64,000 nt of DNA from Sphingopyxis terrae subsp. terrae NBRC 15098 (GTDB lineage Bacteria; Pseudomonadota; Alphaproteobacteria; Sphingomonadales; Sphingomonadaceae): contig NZ_CP013342.1 in the NCBI RefSeq assembly GCF_001610975.1, forward strand, positions 1,240,001 to 1,304,000. The letters are read 5' to 3'. The position numbers and the translations under genes are program-made. Below, piece by piece: positions 1 through 9,384 of the stretch. The first letter of the stretch is position 1; every line of letters starts with the position of its first letter. The notes under the pieces are model-generated. The model saw nothing but the letters and a program-made list of their open reading frames with translations, did no database searches and was not told the origin of the DNA.

Positions 1-168
1 GGCTATGCGGCGATGCTGATGCTGTTCGCCCGCCCCAACAATTTTTACTGGGCGATGCTGATCGAACCGACATTGTTCGTGGGGCTGATCTTCGCGCCCG
101 CCGCACTCCTTGCTCTGTACCGGTCGATCCGGGCGGTGCCGTCCCCAGTTTCCGTACCCGCGGTCTGA
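1..168 (+). CDS. C-terminal end of a membrane protein (partial)
   Basis: An open frame enters from the left edge and stops with TGA at 166-168. The 55 visible residues are hydrophobic, with one clear membrane segment (around LFVGLIFAPAALLALY) followed by a short basic tail. It ends 52 bp before coaBC on the same strand. The family cannot be named from this fragment. Confidence 0.6.
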   Translation, partial: GYAAMLMLFARPNNFYWAMLIEPTLFVGLIFAPAALLALYRSIRAVPSPVSVPAV

Positions 169-220
169 GCGGTCAGAATCTGCGTGGATCGCGGGCGCGG
201 ACATCCTATAGGATAGGGTC

Positions 221-1483
221 ATGACCCATCGGCGTATCCTTCTGATCATCGGCGGCGGCATCGCCGCCTACAAGGCCATCGAGCTGGTGCGCCTGCTCCG
301 CAAAGCCGGCCATAGCGTACGCTGCGTGCTGACGCGCGCGGGCGAGCAGTTCGTCACGCCGCTGACGCTCGCGGCCCTCTCTGAAAATAAAGTATATACA
401 TATCTTTTCGACCTGAAGGACGAGGTCGAGATGGGGCATATCCAGCTTTCACGCGAAGCCGACCTGGTCGTCGTTGCCCCCGCGACCGCTGACCTGCTGG
501 CAAAGATGGCGGGGGGCATCGCCGACGATCTGGCGACAACCTTGCTGCTCGCGACCGACAAGCCAGTGCTCGCGGCGCCGGCTATGAACGTACGCATGTG
601 GCTGCACCCCGCGACGCAGCGCAATGTCGCGACGCTGCGCGGCGACGGGGTGACGGTGATGGAGCCCGACGCGGGCGAAATGGCGTGCGGCGAATATGGC
701 CCCGGCCGCTTGCCCGAGCCCGAAGCAATCAAGGCGGCGGTCGAGGCGGCGCTGGTGCAAGGCACGGTTGTCCGACCGCTCGGCGGCCAGCCCGATTTCG
801 CGCCGTCGCGCCACCGCCCGCTCTTTGGCCGACGCATCCTCGTCACCGCGGGACCGACCCACGAACCGATCGATCCCGTCCGCTACATCGCCAACCGGTC
901 GAGCGGCAAGCAGGGCTTCGCGATCGCCGCAGCCGCCGCCGAAGCGGGCGCGGAGGTGCTGCTGGTCGCGGGACCGGTACCGCTGCCGACGCCGCCGGGC
1001 GTGATTCGCGTCGATGTCGAAACCGCGCGCGAAATGGCGGCCGAGGTCGAGGCGGGACTGCCCGTCGACGCCGCGATCATGGTCGCCGCAGTTGCCGACT
1101 GGCGCGCCGCCGACATATCGGCGCAGAAGATCAAGAAGGACGGCAGCGGCGAGGTGCCACCGCTCGCCCTGGCAGAAAATCCCGACATTCTGGCGAGCGT
1201 CGCGAAGAGCGCCAAGCGCCCGCCGCTGCTCGTCGGCTTCGCCGCCGAAACCAACGACGTGATCACCCATGCTCAGGCAAAGCTCGCCCGTAAGGGCTGC
1301 GACCTGATCGTCGCCAACGATGTGTCGGCGGACCCGATGGGCGGCGAGACGAACCGCGTTCATATCGTCAGCAGGGCTGGCGTCGAGAGTTGGGACCGGC
1401 TGCCCAAGGAAGCCGTCGCCCGCAAATTGATGGAAAAAATCGCCTATGAACTCGATACCCGCGTCCCGCTTGCCGATGATTGA
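221..1483 (+). CDS. coaBC: Bifunctional phosphopantothenoylcysteine decarboxylase / phosphopantothenate-cysteine ligase
   Basis: This 420-aa protein should carry out two coenzyme A steps: CTP-dependent coupling of phosphopantothenate to cysteine (CoaB) and FMN-dependent decarboxylation to phosphopantetheine (CoaC). The N-terminal half shows the flavoprotein start GGGIAAYKA and the PAMNVRMW motif near residue 120. The CoaB half begins near residue 200, with [26 protein letters not shown] and a KIKK stretch near 303. Length matches the bifunctional family. The ATG follows a GGATAGGG-like Shine-Dalgarno sequence. Its end overlaps the start of dut, an arrangement commonly seen in alphaproteobacteria. 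Confidence 0.96.
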   Translation: MTHRRILLIIGGGIAAYKAIELVRLLRKAGHSVRCVLTRAGEQFVTPLTLAALSENKVYTYLFDLKDEVEMGHIQLSREADLVVVAPATADLLAKMAGGIADDLATTLLLATDKPVLAAPAMNVRMWLHPATQRNVATLRGDGVTVMEPDAGEMACGEYGPGRLPEPEAIKAAVEAALVQGTVVRPLGGQPDFAPSRHRPLFGRRILVTAGPTHEPIDPVRYIANRSSGKQGFAIAAAAAEAGAEVLLVAGPVPLPTPPGVIRVDVETAREMAAEVEAGLPVDAAIMVAAVADWRAADISAQKIKKDGSGEVPPLALAENPDILASVAKSAKRPPLLVGFAAETNDVITHAQAKLARKGCDLIVANDVSADPMGGETNRVHIVSRAGVESWDRLPKEAVARKLMEKIAYELDTRVPLADD

Positions 1484-2009
1484 GATCCGCCTCCAGCGCC
1501 TGCCCAACGGCGGCGGCCTGCCGGTTCCGGCCTATGCGAGCGACGGCGCCGCGGGGATGGACATCGTCGCGGCCGAGACGCTGACGCTGCGCCCCGGCGC
1601 GCGCCACGCGGTTGCGACCGGCTTCGCGATGGCGATTCCCGCAGGCTATGAGGTGCAGGTGCGCCCCCGCTCGGGCCTCGCACTCAAGCACGGCATCACC
1701 TGCCTCAACACGCCGGGGACGATCGACAGCGACTATCGCGGCGAGGTGAAGGTGATCCTCGCCAATCTCGGCGACGAGGTGTTCGAAATCAAACGCGGCG
1801 ACCGCATCGCGCAGATCGTGCCCGCGCCCGTCCAGCGCGCGACCTTTGCCGAGGTGGAGACGCTCGACGAAACGGCGCGCGGCGCGGGCGGCTTCGGATC
1901 GACCGGGGTCGCGAGCGGCACGGCCGCCGAACAGAGCGAAGGCGATCAGGATGCGCCCGCCAATGTCGGGTCGCTCTCGGCGATGAAGATGCGGCGGCCG
2001 GGCGAATAG
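1476..2009 (+). CDS. dut: dUTP diphosphatase
   Basis: Hydrolyses dUTP to dUMP and pyrophosphate, keeping uracil out of DNA and feeding thymidylate synthesis. All five trimeric dUTPase motifs are present: DGAAGMD (I), [10 protein letters not shown] (II), [10 protein letters not shown] (III), RIAQIV (IV) and GFGSTG (V). The ATG at 1476 was chosen because family members begin close to MIEIRL and it overlaps the coaBC stop, suggesting translational coupling. An in-frame ATG at 1446 would add ten residues. The protein has about 35 extra C-terminal residues beyond motif V, longer than the usual 150-aa form. Confidence 0.95.
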   Translation: MIEIRLQRLPNGGGLPVPAYASDGAAGMDIVAAETLTLRPGARHAVATGFAMAIPAGYEVQVRPRSGLALKHGITCLNTPGTIDSDYRGEVKVILANLGDEVFEIKRGDRIAQIVPAPVQRATFAEVETLDETARGAGGFGSTGVASGTAAEQSEGDQDAPANVGSLSAMKMRRPGE

Positions 2010-2012
2010 GTC

Positions 2013-2762
2013 TTGCTCAGCGACGCCGAACTCGACCGCTATGCGCGCCAGATCATCCTGCCGCAGTTCGGCGGCGCGGGGCAGGCGAAGCTCAAGGCGG
2101 CGCATGTCGCGCTGATCGGCGCGGGCGGGATCGGCTGTCCGGCGATCACCTATCTGGCGGCAGCGGGGGTCGGCAGGCTGACGATCATCGACGATGATCG
2201 CGTCGAACTTTCCAATCTGCAGCGTCAGCCGCTGTTTACCGATGCCGACATCGGCCGTCCCAAGGCGGTCGTCGCGGCAGACGCCGCGCGGCGCATCAAC
2301 CCCCATGTCGAAGCGGTGGCGGTCGAGGCGCGGCTCGATACGGGCAATGCCGAAGCGCTGCTGACCGATGCGAGGCTGATCCTAGACGGTTGCGACAATT
2401 TCGCCACCCGCCTCGCGGTCAACCGCGCGGCGGTCGCGCGCGAGATTCCGCTGCTCAGCGCCGCCATCGGCGCGTTCGAGGGACAGATCGCGCTCTATGA
2501 AGGCTGGCGCGGCGACAGCCCCTGCTACGCCTGTCTGGTCGGGGACGATCCCGACCGACCCGGCATCAACTGTGCCGAAGCGGGCGTGATGGGCGCGCTC
2601 GCCGGAATGGTCGGAACGATGGCCGCGCTCGAAGCGGTGCGCGCGCTGACCGGCTGGGGCCAGCCGCTGACCGGCCGCCTCGCCATCCTCGACATGCTCG
2701 ATCGCCGCTGGCGCGAGGTCGGTGTCGCAAAGGAGCCGACATGTCCGATATGCAGCGCCTGA
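2013..2762 (+). CDS. HesA/MoeB/ThiF-family adenylyltransferase
   Basis: E1-like enzyme of 249 aa expected to adenylate the C terminus of a sulfur-carrier protein, as MoeB does for MoaD and ThiF for ThiS. The nucleotide-binding loop GAGGIGC lies near residue 36, and the zinc cysteine pairs are CYAC near 171 and CPIC at the C terminus. It begins with TTG three bases after the dut stop and overlaps the next gene by 22 bp, so it is probably cotranscribed. MoeB or ThiF identity cannot be settled because no carrier-protein gene is adjacent. Confidence 0.9.
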   Translation: MLSDAELDRYARQIILPQFGGAGQAKLKAAHVALIGAGGIGCPAITYLAAAGVGRLTIIDDDRVELSNLQRQPLFTDADIGRPKAVVAADAARRINPHVEAVAVEARLDTGNAEALLTDARLILDGCDNFATRLAVNRAAVAREIPLLSAAIGAFEGQIALYEGWRGDSPCYACLVGDDPDRPGINCAEAGVMGALAGMVGTMAALEAVRALTGWGQPLTGRLAILDMLDRRWREVGVAKEPTCPICSA

Positions 2763-3115
2763 GCATCATCGTCGCGAGCTGTGACGGTGCGCGCTTCTAT
2801 GCCGCGCTGGAGACAGGGATTGCTGCCGCGGCGCTCGGCCGCCCGGCCCGGCTGTTCCTGCAGGGCGAGGCGGCGGCGCTGCTGCGCACGCCCGTCACCT
2901 TTGCCGGCGACGGTGCGCGCGAGGCGGTTGGTCAGCCGGGGCTTGCCGCATTGATCGCCGAGGCGATGGCGATGGATGTTGACCTGTTCGTCTGTCAGTC
3001 GGGTATCGCGCTCGCGGGCATGACGGCGAACGACCTGGTGCCGCAGGTGCGCGCCGCCGGCCTCGTCAGCTTCCTTGCCGACGCCCGCGCCGACGACAGG
3101 CTGCTGGTCTATTAG
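2741..3115 (+). CDS. DsrE-family protein
   Basis: Small 124-aa protein with the DsrE/DsrF-like layout: an N-terminal strand with SIIVASCDGARFYAAL, an alternating alpha/beta body, and FVCQSGIALAGM carrying the single cysteine that aligns with sulfur-relay positions in the family. It overlaps the end of the ThiF-like gene, which fits a shared sulfur-transfer role. Its stop codon overlaps the stop of the convergent methyltransferase gene. The substrate is unknown. Confidence 0.75.
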   Translation: MSDMQRLSIIVASCDGARFYAALETGIAAAALGRPARLFLQGEAAALLRTPVTFAGDGAREAVGQPGLAALIAEAMAMDVDLFVCQSGIALAGMTANDLVPQVRAAGLVSFLADARADDRLLVY

Positions 3116-3855
3116 GGGTTCTTGCAGACCTTGATGGCTGTAGGCGCTGGGCGCTGACCGTCGGGTACAAAGCGCGCGAGATAGCCGCCCGCATGTGCCT
3201 TGTCGTCATAGGACAGAAGCTTGAAGCCCACCGCCTCGAATTCGCAGACGAGCAGGCGAAAGGGTGTCCCATGCTGGGCGATCGGACGATCGCCGTCGAC
3301 GACGATCACCTGCCCGTCCTGGCGCAGCGCCGGGCGCAGGCACCACAGAAAGGCATAGGGCTCGCCGATCTCGTGATACATATGGACCATGAACACGCGG
3401 TCGAAGCTGGCCGCGGGCAGGCGCGGATCGTCGACCGCACCAAGTTTGAGCGAGACATTGTCGAGCCGTTCGCGCGCGACACGGTCGGCGAGCCGCTCGA
3501 TCACTTCGGGCTGGATATCCTGCGCCAGCACGCGGCCCGACTGGCCGACCCGCGGCGCGAGCCGCACGGTATAATAGCCGTCGCCGGCGCCGATATCGGC
3601 CACCGTCATGCCGGGGCGCACGTCGGCCGAATCCATGATGTCGTCAGCTTCGTTGACGCGGTCCCGCGCCTCTTCGGTCGACCATTTGGTCGAGGTGATC
3701 GGCGCGACCGGACGGTCAGCAGGCGGAAAGTCGCGCGCGGTTTCGGGGCGGTCGCTATTCTCGCTCCACGGCGCCTTGCATCCCCCGAGCAGCGACAGCG
3801 CGGCCAGCGCGGCGAACAGCGGCAGCGCCGCAGGCCGGGCCGCGCGGCGGCGCAT
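3112..3855 (-). CDS. Class I SAM-dependent methyltransferase with lipoprotein signal
   Basis: The 247-aa product has a signal sequence ending in the lipobox LLGGC, so it is predicted to be a lipoprotein. It then has a Rossmann methyltransferase core with motif I VADIGAGDGYYTV and a later motif with RVFMVHMYHEIGE. Such proteins are usually annotated as methyltransferases of unknown substrate. An envelope-exported methyltransferase is odd because SAM is cytoplasmic. Its ATG shares one base with the prfB stop (TGATG), indicating translational coupling in the amidase/PBP1A/prfB transcript. Confidence 0.85.
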   Translation of the reverse strand: MRRRAARPAALPLFAALAALSLLGGCKAPWSENSDRPETARDFPPADRPVAPITSTKWSTEEARDRVNEADDIMDSADVRPGMTVADIGAGDGYYTVRLAPRVGQSGRVLAQDIQPEVIERLADRVARERLDNVSLKLGAVDDPRLPAASFDRVFMVHMYHEIGEPYAFLWCLRPALRQDGQVIVVDGDRPIAQHGTPFRLLVCEFEAVGFKLLSYDDKAHAGGYLARFVPDGQRPAPTAIKVCKNP

Positions 3856-4982
3856 CAGTCGATATCCTCCACCTCGACCTTTTCGCCTGTCACCTTCTGC
3901 GACAGCGCCGCTGCCATGAAGGGGTCGAGCGCGCCGTCGAGCACGTCGGAGGGCGCAGTCGAGGTCACGCCGGTGCGCAAATCCTTCACCAGCTGATAGG
4001 GCTGGAGGACATAGGAGCGGATCTGGTGACCCCAGCCGATTTCGGTCTTGGCCTGATATTCGCCCGAAGCCGCGGCTTCGCGCTTCTGGAGCTCCGCCTC
4101 GTACATTCGCGCCTTCAGCATCCCCATCGCGGTCGCGCGGTTCTTGTGCTGCGACCGGTCGTTCTGGCTGGCGACGACGATGCCGGTCGGGATGTGCGTG
4201 ATACGCACTGCCGAATCGGTCGTGTTGACGTGCTGCCCGCCCGCGCCCGACGCACGATAGGTGTCGATCTTGAGGTCGCCTTCGTTGATCTCGATCTCGA
4301 TATTGTCGTCGATCACCGGATAGACCCAGACGCTGGAAAAGCTGGTGTGGCGGCGCGCCGAGCTGTCGTAGGGCGAAATGCGGACGAGGCGGTGAACGCC
4401 GCTCTCGGTCTTGGCATAGCCATAGGCATTCTCGCCCTTGACCAGCATCGTCGCCGATTTGATGCCCGCCTGTTCGCCCGCCTGATATTCGATCAGTTCG
4501 ACCTTCATGCCGCGCTTTTCGGCCCAGCGCATATACATACGCTGCAACATTTCGGCCCAGTCCTGGCTTTCGGTGCCGCCCGCGCCGGCGTGAACCTCGA
4601 TATAGCAGTCATAGCTGTCGGCTTCGCCCGCGAGCAGCGCCTTGATCTTGTCCTCTTCGGCGCGCGCCGCCAGCGTGGCGAGCGACTGCACCGCGTCATC
4701 GACCAGCGCCTCGTCGCCCTCCATCTCGGCAAGTTCGATCAGTTCGACCGTATCGCCCATCTCCTTTTCGATCGACCGCGTCGCGGTGATCGCCTCGTCG
4801 AGACGGCGGCGCTCGCGCATGACATCCTGCGCCGCCTTGGGATTGTCCCAAAGCGTCGGGTCCTCGACCTTCGCATTAAGTTCGTCGAGGCGGCGCACCG
4901 CGCGGTCCCAGTCGAGGAAACGGCGCAAGAGCGCCAGCGCGGCGTTGATGGTATCGACATGATCCTGCGCTTCGGCGCGCAT
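3855..4982 (-). CDS. prfB: Peptide chain release factor 2
   Basis: Recognises UGA and UAA stop codons and triggers peptide release. The 375-aa protein has the catalytic GGQ loop (SGAGGQHVNTTDSAV) near residue 250 and an N-terminal coiled region. The start at 4982 follows a CAGGAG ribosome-binding site. A longer open frame upstream has atypical composition and is not used. There is no in-frame UGA or programmed +1 frameshift of the type found in Escherichia coli prfB, as expected for alphaproteobacteria. It lies 61 bp downstream of PBP1A. Confidence 0.96.
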   Translation of the reverse strand: MRAEAQDHVDTINAALALLRRFLDWDRAVRRLDELNAKVEDPTLWDNPKAAQDVMRERRRLDEAITATRSIEKEMGDTVELIELAEMEGDEALVDDAVQSLATLAARAEEDKIKALLAGEADSYDCYIEVHAGAGGTESQDWAEMLQRMYMRWAEKRGMKVELIEYQAGEQAGIKSATMLVKGENAYGYAKTESGVHRLVRISPYDSSARRHTSFSSVWVYPVIDDNIEIEINEGDLKIDTYRASGAGGQHVNTTDSAVRITHIPTGIVVASQNDRSQHKNRATAMGMLKARMYEAELQKREAAASGEYQAKTEIGWGHQIRSYVLQPYQLVKDLRTGVTSTAPSDVLDGALDPFMAAALSQKVTGEKVEVEDID

Positions 4983-5043
4983 GGTCTTTGCTCCTGAAAC
5001 TGTAGGCGACGGCCATAGTGGCTCCGCCGCGCGAGGCAAGCCG

Positions 5044-7560
5044 TCAGATGATACCGCCGCGGTCGTCGAGGAAGTCGGCGTCGCTGCGCCGGCCATTGCC
5101 TTCCTGCACCGGGGCATCGGGTCGCTTGGCGGAGGCGGCAGGCTTGATCTCTTCTTCGCGGATCGTCCGGCGCGGTTCGCTTTCGGGCTTAAAGGCTTCC
5201 CAGATGATCGCCGCCTTGGGATCGGTCCCCGGCCACGCGCCATAGACGCGGCGGCCCGACTGGCGGTCGATGCGCACCATGCGGATATTCTTCGGCGCAA
5301 TGAACGGCACCGGCGGCCGGTCGGTCAGCGATTCGAGGAAGAATTGCTTGAATACCGGCGCGGCGAGGCTGCCGCCCTGCGCATAGCCGCCCATGCTGCG
5401 CGGCTGGTCATAGCCCATGTAGAGGCCGGCGACGACGTCGGGGGTGCCGCCGACGAACCAGACGTCGGTCGGGCCGGTGGTCGTACCCGTCTTGCCGAAC
5501 AGCGGCACGTTCAGATCGCGCAGCACCTGCGCGGTCCCGCGCTGAACGACGCCTTCGAGCATATGGACCACCTGATAGGCGGTCATCGGGTCCATCAGCT
5601 GCTTGCCCGACGGCGTGAAGCGCGGCATCGGCTTTCCATCCCAATCGTCGCTGTTGCACCCCTCGCAGGGCCTCCAGTTCTTGGGAAAGATCACCTTGCC
5701 GCGGCGATCCTGGACATAGTCGATCAGTCGCGGCTTGAGCTCGCGGCCGTGGTTGGCGAGCATCGAAAAGGCGTTGACCATCTTTTCGACCGTCGTCGAC
5801 CCGGCGCCGAGCGCGGTCGACAGATAGGGTTCGTGCGTCCCGATCCCCATCGTCTTGATCGTTTCGACGATCGGTTCCATCCCGATCTGGCTCGCCGTCC
5901 TGACCGTCATCAGATTGCGCGACTGCTCAAGGCCCCAGCGCATCGTATGTTCGCCGCTGCCGCTCGCGCCGCCGAAGTTGCGGAAGCATTTGTTGCCGAA
6001 GCGCGCGCCCTGATAGACGCAGAAGGGGCCGTCGACGATCAGCGTCGCGGGGGTCATGCCATTGTCGAGTGCCGTCGCATAGACGAAGGGCTTGATCGTC
6101 GACCCCGGCTGGCGTTCGGCCTGGGTCGCCCGATTGAACGGCGACAGGCGAACGTCGAACCCGCCCTGCATCGCATAGATGCGGCCCGAATGGGGGCTTT
6201 CGACGACCATGCCGCCCGACACTTCGGGGATGTTCTTCAGCGTATAGACGCCGGGCCCGGTCGCCTTGACCGCGATCAGGTCACCCGGACGCATCGCCGA
6301 AAAGGCGCTGCCGCCCGTCTTGCGATAGCCCATGCTCGCGGCACCGGCGGGCAGGCGCCCCTCTTCGCCGTCGGCAAAGCCGATGCGCGCCTCGCCGGCC
6401 GTTTTGGCGAGCACCGCGGCAACGCGCCAATTGTCGTAGTCGATGCCGATGAAGCTCGACGCGAGGCGGCTGCGCCATTTGTCGTCGGCCTCGATCCGCG
6501 CGATCGGTCCCGACCAGCCCTTGCCGGTGTCGTAGCGGACGAGGCCGCGGCGCAGCGCGCCGGTCGCGGCCCGCTGCATCTTGTCGTCATAAGGGGTGCG
6601 CACCCAAAGCCCGCCGCCATAGACGCTGAGCGGGCCGTCCTCGGGGGTCTCGCCGAACTGGTCGATCAGCTGGCGGCGCACCTCTTCCATATAATAGCCG
6701 CCGACCTGCGCGACCGCCTTGTTGCCCGTTTCAGAGAGGCCGAGCGGCATCGCCTGCGCGGCGTCGCGCTGCGCCGCGGTGATCCAGCCGTTGCGGAACA
6801 TTTCGGAGAGCACGAAATTGCGCCGCGCGATCGCCTTGTCGGTATTGCGCGCGCGGCCATAGGTTTCGGGTGCCTTGGGCAAAATGGCGAGGAAGGCCAT
6901 TTCGTGAAGCGCGAGCTGGTCGACATCCTTGTCGAAATAGGCGCGCGCGGCCGCTTGGACGCCGAAGCTGCGGCGGCCGAGCGGAATTTCGTTCAGATAC
7001 AGTTCGAGGATCTGCTGCTTCGTAAGCGCCGCCTCGATCCGCTTGGCGAGGATCGCCTCGCGAATCTTGCGGGTATAGCTGACCTCGCCCGTCAGCAGCA
7101 GATTCTTCGCCACCTGCTGCGTGATCGTCGAGGCGCCGACCGGGCGGCCGTCGCGCTTCAGATTGGTCAGGATCGCGGTCGCGATGCCGGGATAGTCGAT
7201 CCCGCCATGTTCGAAAAAGGTGCGATCCTCGGCCGCGAGAAAGGCGCGGACGAGAAGCTGGGGATATTCGGCATATTCCAGCTGGACGCGGCGCTCGCGT
7301 GCATAGCTGTGGACGGGCTTGCCCTCGCCGTCGCGCACCATCGTCGGCAGCGGCGGCTGATAGTCGCGAAGCTGGTCGACCGAAGGCAGGTTACGGGCGA
7401 AAATCGTCCACAGCAGCGCCAGTGCGGCCACGCCCGCCAGCGCCAGATAGCCGAGCCAGCGGAACCAGCGCCGCGTCCACATCTGCCGGAACCAGCCAAT
7501 GACGGCGTTGCTGTCGCGACGCAGGCGGTAACGGAAGTGGGACGTGCTGTCGGCGACCAT
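5044..7560 (-). CDS. mrcA: Penicillin-binding protein 1A (bifunctional transglycosylase/transpeptidase)
   Basis: Polymerises and cross-links peptidoglycan at the inner membrane. In this 838-aa protein a membrane anchor spans about residues 35-55. The GT51 glycosyltransferase domain follows, with its catalytic-Glu motif EDRTFFEHGG near 111 and GASTITQQ. The transpeptidase domain has STIK (active-site Ser near 487), SRN near 547 and KTG near 689. An OB-like insert lies between the two domains. The C-terminal tail is charged and low in complexity. Upstream lies the TetR operon rather than the amidase gene directly. Confidence 0.96.
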   Translation of the reverse strand: MVADSTSHFRYRLRRDSNAVIGWFRQMWTRRWFRWLGYLALAGVAALALLWTIFARNLPSVDQLRDYQPPLPTMVRDGEGKPVHSYARERRVQLEYAEYPQLLVRAFLAAEDRTFFEHGGIDYPGIATAILTNLKRDGRPVGASTITQQVAKNLLLTGEVSYTRKIREAILAKRIEAALTKQQILELYLNEIPLGRRSFGVQAAARAYFDKDVDQLALHEMAFLAILPKAPETYGRARNTDKAIARRNFVLSEMFRNGWITAAQRDAAQAMPLGLSETGNKAVAQVGGYYMEEVRRQLIDQFGETPEDGPLSVYGGGLWVRTPYDDKMQRAATGALRRGLVRYDTGKGWSGPIARIEADDKWRSRLASSFIGIDYDNWRVAAVLAKTAGEARIGFADGEEGRLPAGAASMGYRKTGGSAFSAMRPGDLIAVKATGPGVYTLKNIPEVSGGMVVESPHSGRIYAMQGGFDVRLSPFNRATQAERQPGSTIKPFVYATALDNGMTPATLIVDGPFCVYQGARFGNKCFRNFGGASGSGEHTMRWGLEQSRNLMTVRTASQIGMEPIVETIKTMGIGTHEPYLSTALGAGSTTVEKMVNAFSMLANHGRELKPRLIDYVQDRRGKVIFPKNWRPCEGCNSDDWDGKPMPRFTPSGKQLMDPMTAYQVVHMLEGVVQRGTAQVLRDLNVPLFGKTGTTTGPTDVWFVGGTPDVVAGLYMGYDQPRSMGGYAQGGSLAAPVFKQFFLESLTDRPPVPFIAPKNIRMVRIDRQSGRRVYGAWPGTDPKAAIIWEAFKPESEPRRTIREEEIKPAASAKRPDAPVQEGNGRRSDADFLDDRGGII

Positions 7561-7618
7561 GATTGGCTTGCCTCTAAAGCCTGCTTCGCCGAAAGGGAAG
7601 CGGCTTGCGCCCGGACGG

Positions 7619-8242
7619 TCAGCCGTCCGTCGCGAGATCCTGGAGCGACGCCTTTAGCAGACGCGCAGCGTCGGCGAGCACCGCATCGGCGGCGACCCGA
7701 TCTTCCTCATAGAGCATCTCGTCGGCGGCGAAGCCGATCTCGACCGCGAGGCGCAGCCACCGCCAACAAGTCTCGCGCGGCACGCCGACGAGCCAGGGCA
7801 GACATGCATCGGTCAGCCGGTCGGTGACGTGGCGATGCGATTCGAGCCGGACATGGACGAGTCGCGGGGTCGCGTGGAGCGCGCGCAAGGTCCACACCGC
7901 GCCCGGCTCGGCGCGCGTTACCGTGGCGGTTTTGGCGAGCAGTTCGCCGATATGATCGGCCATTGCCGCGATGCCGCCGCTCCGGTGCCGCTCGATCCAC
8001 GCCTCCAGCACTGCATTCTGCCGCTCCATCAGCCGGCGGCCCAACGCTTCGAGAACCGCATATTTGTCGCCGAAATAGCGATAGAGTGCGGGCGGGCTCA
8101 GCCCTGCCTCGGCGGCGATCCGGTTGGTCGAAATGCGTTCGATGCCCTCTTCGGCGAGGAGCAGGCCCGCGACATCGAGCAGCCTGTCATAGGTGGCGCG
8201 CGCGCGGTCCTGCTTCGGCGGCGCCTTCGCCGCGACGCTCAT
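7619..8242 (-). CDS. TetR-family regulator of the lactone oxidase/lyase operon
   Basis: This 207-aa protein carries an N-terminal TetR helix-turn-helix (RISTNRIAAEAGLSPPALYRYFGDK) and a helical ligand-binding C-terminal domain. Its ATG overlaps the stop of the upstream gene in an ATGA junction, so it is the third gene of the operon 10649 to 7619. The 22-bp palindrome at 10694-10715 upstream of the first gene is a likely binding site, giving autoregulation. The ligand is unknown. Confidence 0.88.
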   Translation of the reverse strand: MSVAAKAPPKQDRARATYDRLLDVAGLLLAEEGIERISTNRIAAEAGLSPPALYRYFGDKYAVLEALGRRLMERQNAVLEAWIERHRSGGIAAMADHIGELLAKTATVTRAEPGAVWTLRALHATPRLVHVRLESHRHVTDRLTDACLPWLVGVPRETCWRWLRLAVEIGFAADEMLYEEDRVAADAVLADAARLLKASLQDLATDG

Positions 8243-9384
8243 CGCGCGCGCCCGCGCGCACTGACCGGCCAGATGGCGACGAGCGTGTCGCCTGCGACGA
8301 CATGATAATGGTCATAGAGATTGACGGTCGGGTCGCAGTGCGGGACGGTCAGCGTCACCGGATCGCCCGGCGCCATCCGTTCGCCGATGCCGGGCGCGAC
8401 CAGCGCCGCATGTTCGTCGCCCATGAAGGCGAAGAAGCTGTCCGTGGGCGCGCCGCGCCGCACCACGGCGACCCCGCCGTCGGTCGACAGCGATTTGAAC
8501 CCCGCGTCGATGGTGACAAGGCCGCTATGATTGGCGCTGACGACGCGCGCATCGACACCGAGCGCAACCTCGAACGGCGGCGCGCCGTCGCCGGTCAGAT
8601 CGCAGTCGCAATATTGCTTGTCCATGAAGACGTAGGAGCCCGCCTGCAGCTCGGTAAAGACGCCGAGGTCGAGGTCGATATGGTGCGTTCCGGTCCCCGA
8701 GCCGCTGACGATTTCCGCCGCGAAGCCCGCGTCGGCAAGCGCGGCGAGGGCCGTCTTCAGATAATCGGTGCGCTCGGCGATCGCGGCGCGGCGCTCGGCA
8801 TAATCCTCGATATGTTGCTGCGACCCGCAATAATATTGGACGCCGCGCCAGCGCAGCGTCGGCAGCGCGGCGATGGCGCGGGCAAGGTCGACGGCCTTTT
8901 CGGGCGAGGCGACCCCGGTGCGCGCGATACCGGGATCGATGTCGATCAACACGTCGAGCGTCGCGCCTTGGACCGCAAGCGCGGCATCGATCCGCTCCGC
9001 AACATCGGGATGATCGACCGTCGCCATCAGCAGGTCCGCGCGCGTGGCCAGCGCCGCAAGCCGCTCGATCGCGCGCGGCGCGGCGACCGGCGAGGTGATG
9101 AGGATGCCGGTGATGCCGCCGTCGGCGAGTGCCTCCGCTTCGCCGATCTTCGCGCAGCAGACCCCGGCGGCGCCCGCTGCAAGCTGGCGCTTCGCGATAT
9201 CGACGCTCTTGTGGGTCTTGGCATGGGGCCTCAGGCCAATACCGCGCGCGGCGGCCAGCCCGGCCATCGCCGCAATATTGCGGTCGAGCGCCTCGATATC
9301 GAGGACGAGTACCGGCGTATTGAGGTCGGCGCGCGACCCCTGCCGACCGACAAGATGGGCGTGCAGGGTCAGATCGTCGCTCAT
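8239..9384 (-). CDS. DSD1/D-threonine aldolase-like PLP enzyme (alanine-racemase fold)
   Basis: This 381-aa protein resembles the fold-type III PLP enzymes D-threonine aldolase and D-serine dehydratase. The PLP lysine motif RPHAKTHKSV is near residue 52. A C-terminal PHCD motif matches the metal-binding His-x-Cys seen in DSD1-type enzymes. The start at 9384 sits in an ATGA overlap with the upstream oxidase. The reaction is probably cleavage or dehydration of a D-hydroxy-amino acid. The exact substrate is not deducible. Confidence 0.87.
   Translation of the reverse strand: MSDDLTLHAHLVGRQGSRADLNTPVLVLDIEALDRNIAAMAGLAAARGIGLRPHAKTHKSVDIAKRQLAAGAAGVCCAKIGEAEALADGGITGILITSPVAAPRAIERLAALATRADLLMATVDHPDVAERIDAALAVQGATLDVLIDIDPGIARTGVASPEKAVDLARAIAALPTLRWRGVQYYCGSQQHIEDYAERRAAIAERTDYLKTALAALADAGFAAEIVSGSGTGTHHIDLDLGVFTELQAGSYVFMDKQYCDCDLTGDGAPPFEVALGVDARVVSANHSGLVTIDAGFKSLSTDGGVAVVRRGAPTDSFFAFMGDEHAALVAPGIGERMAPGDPVTLTVPHCDPTVNLYDHYHVVAGDTLVAIWPVSARGRAR

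Noticed and set aside
4983-5300. N-terminal extension of prfB to 481 aa
   Set aside because: The extension lies over the end of the PBP1A gene, has arginine/serine-rich shadow composition, and the start at 4982 has a good ribosome-binding site.
4981-7827. 948-aa plus-strand frame opposite PBP1A
   Set aside because: It is antisense to a gene with all PBP1A motifs. Long antisense frames are common at this G+C.
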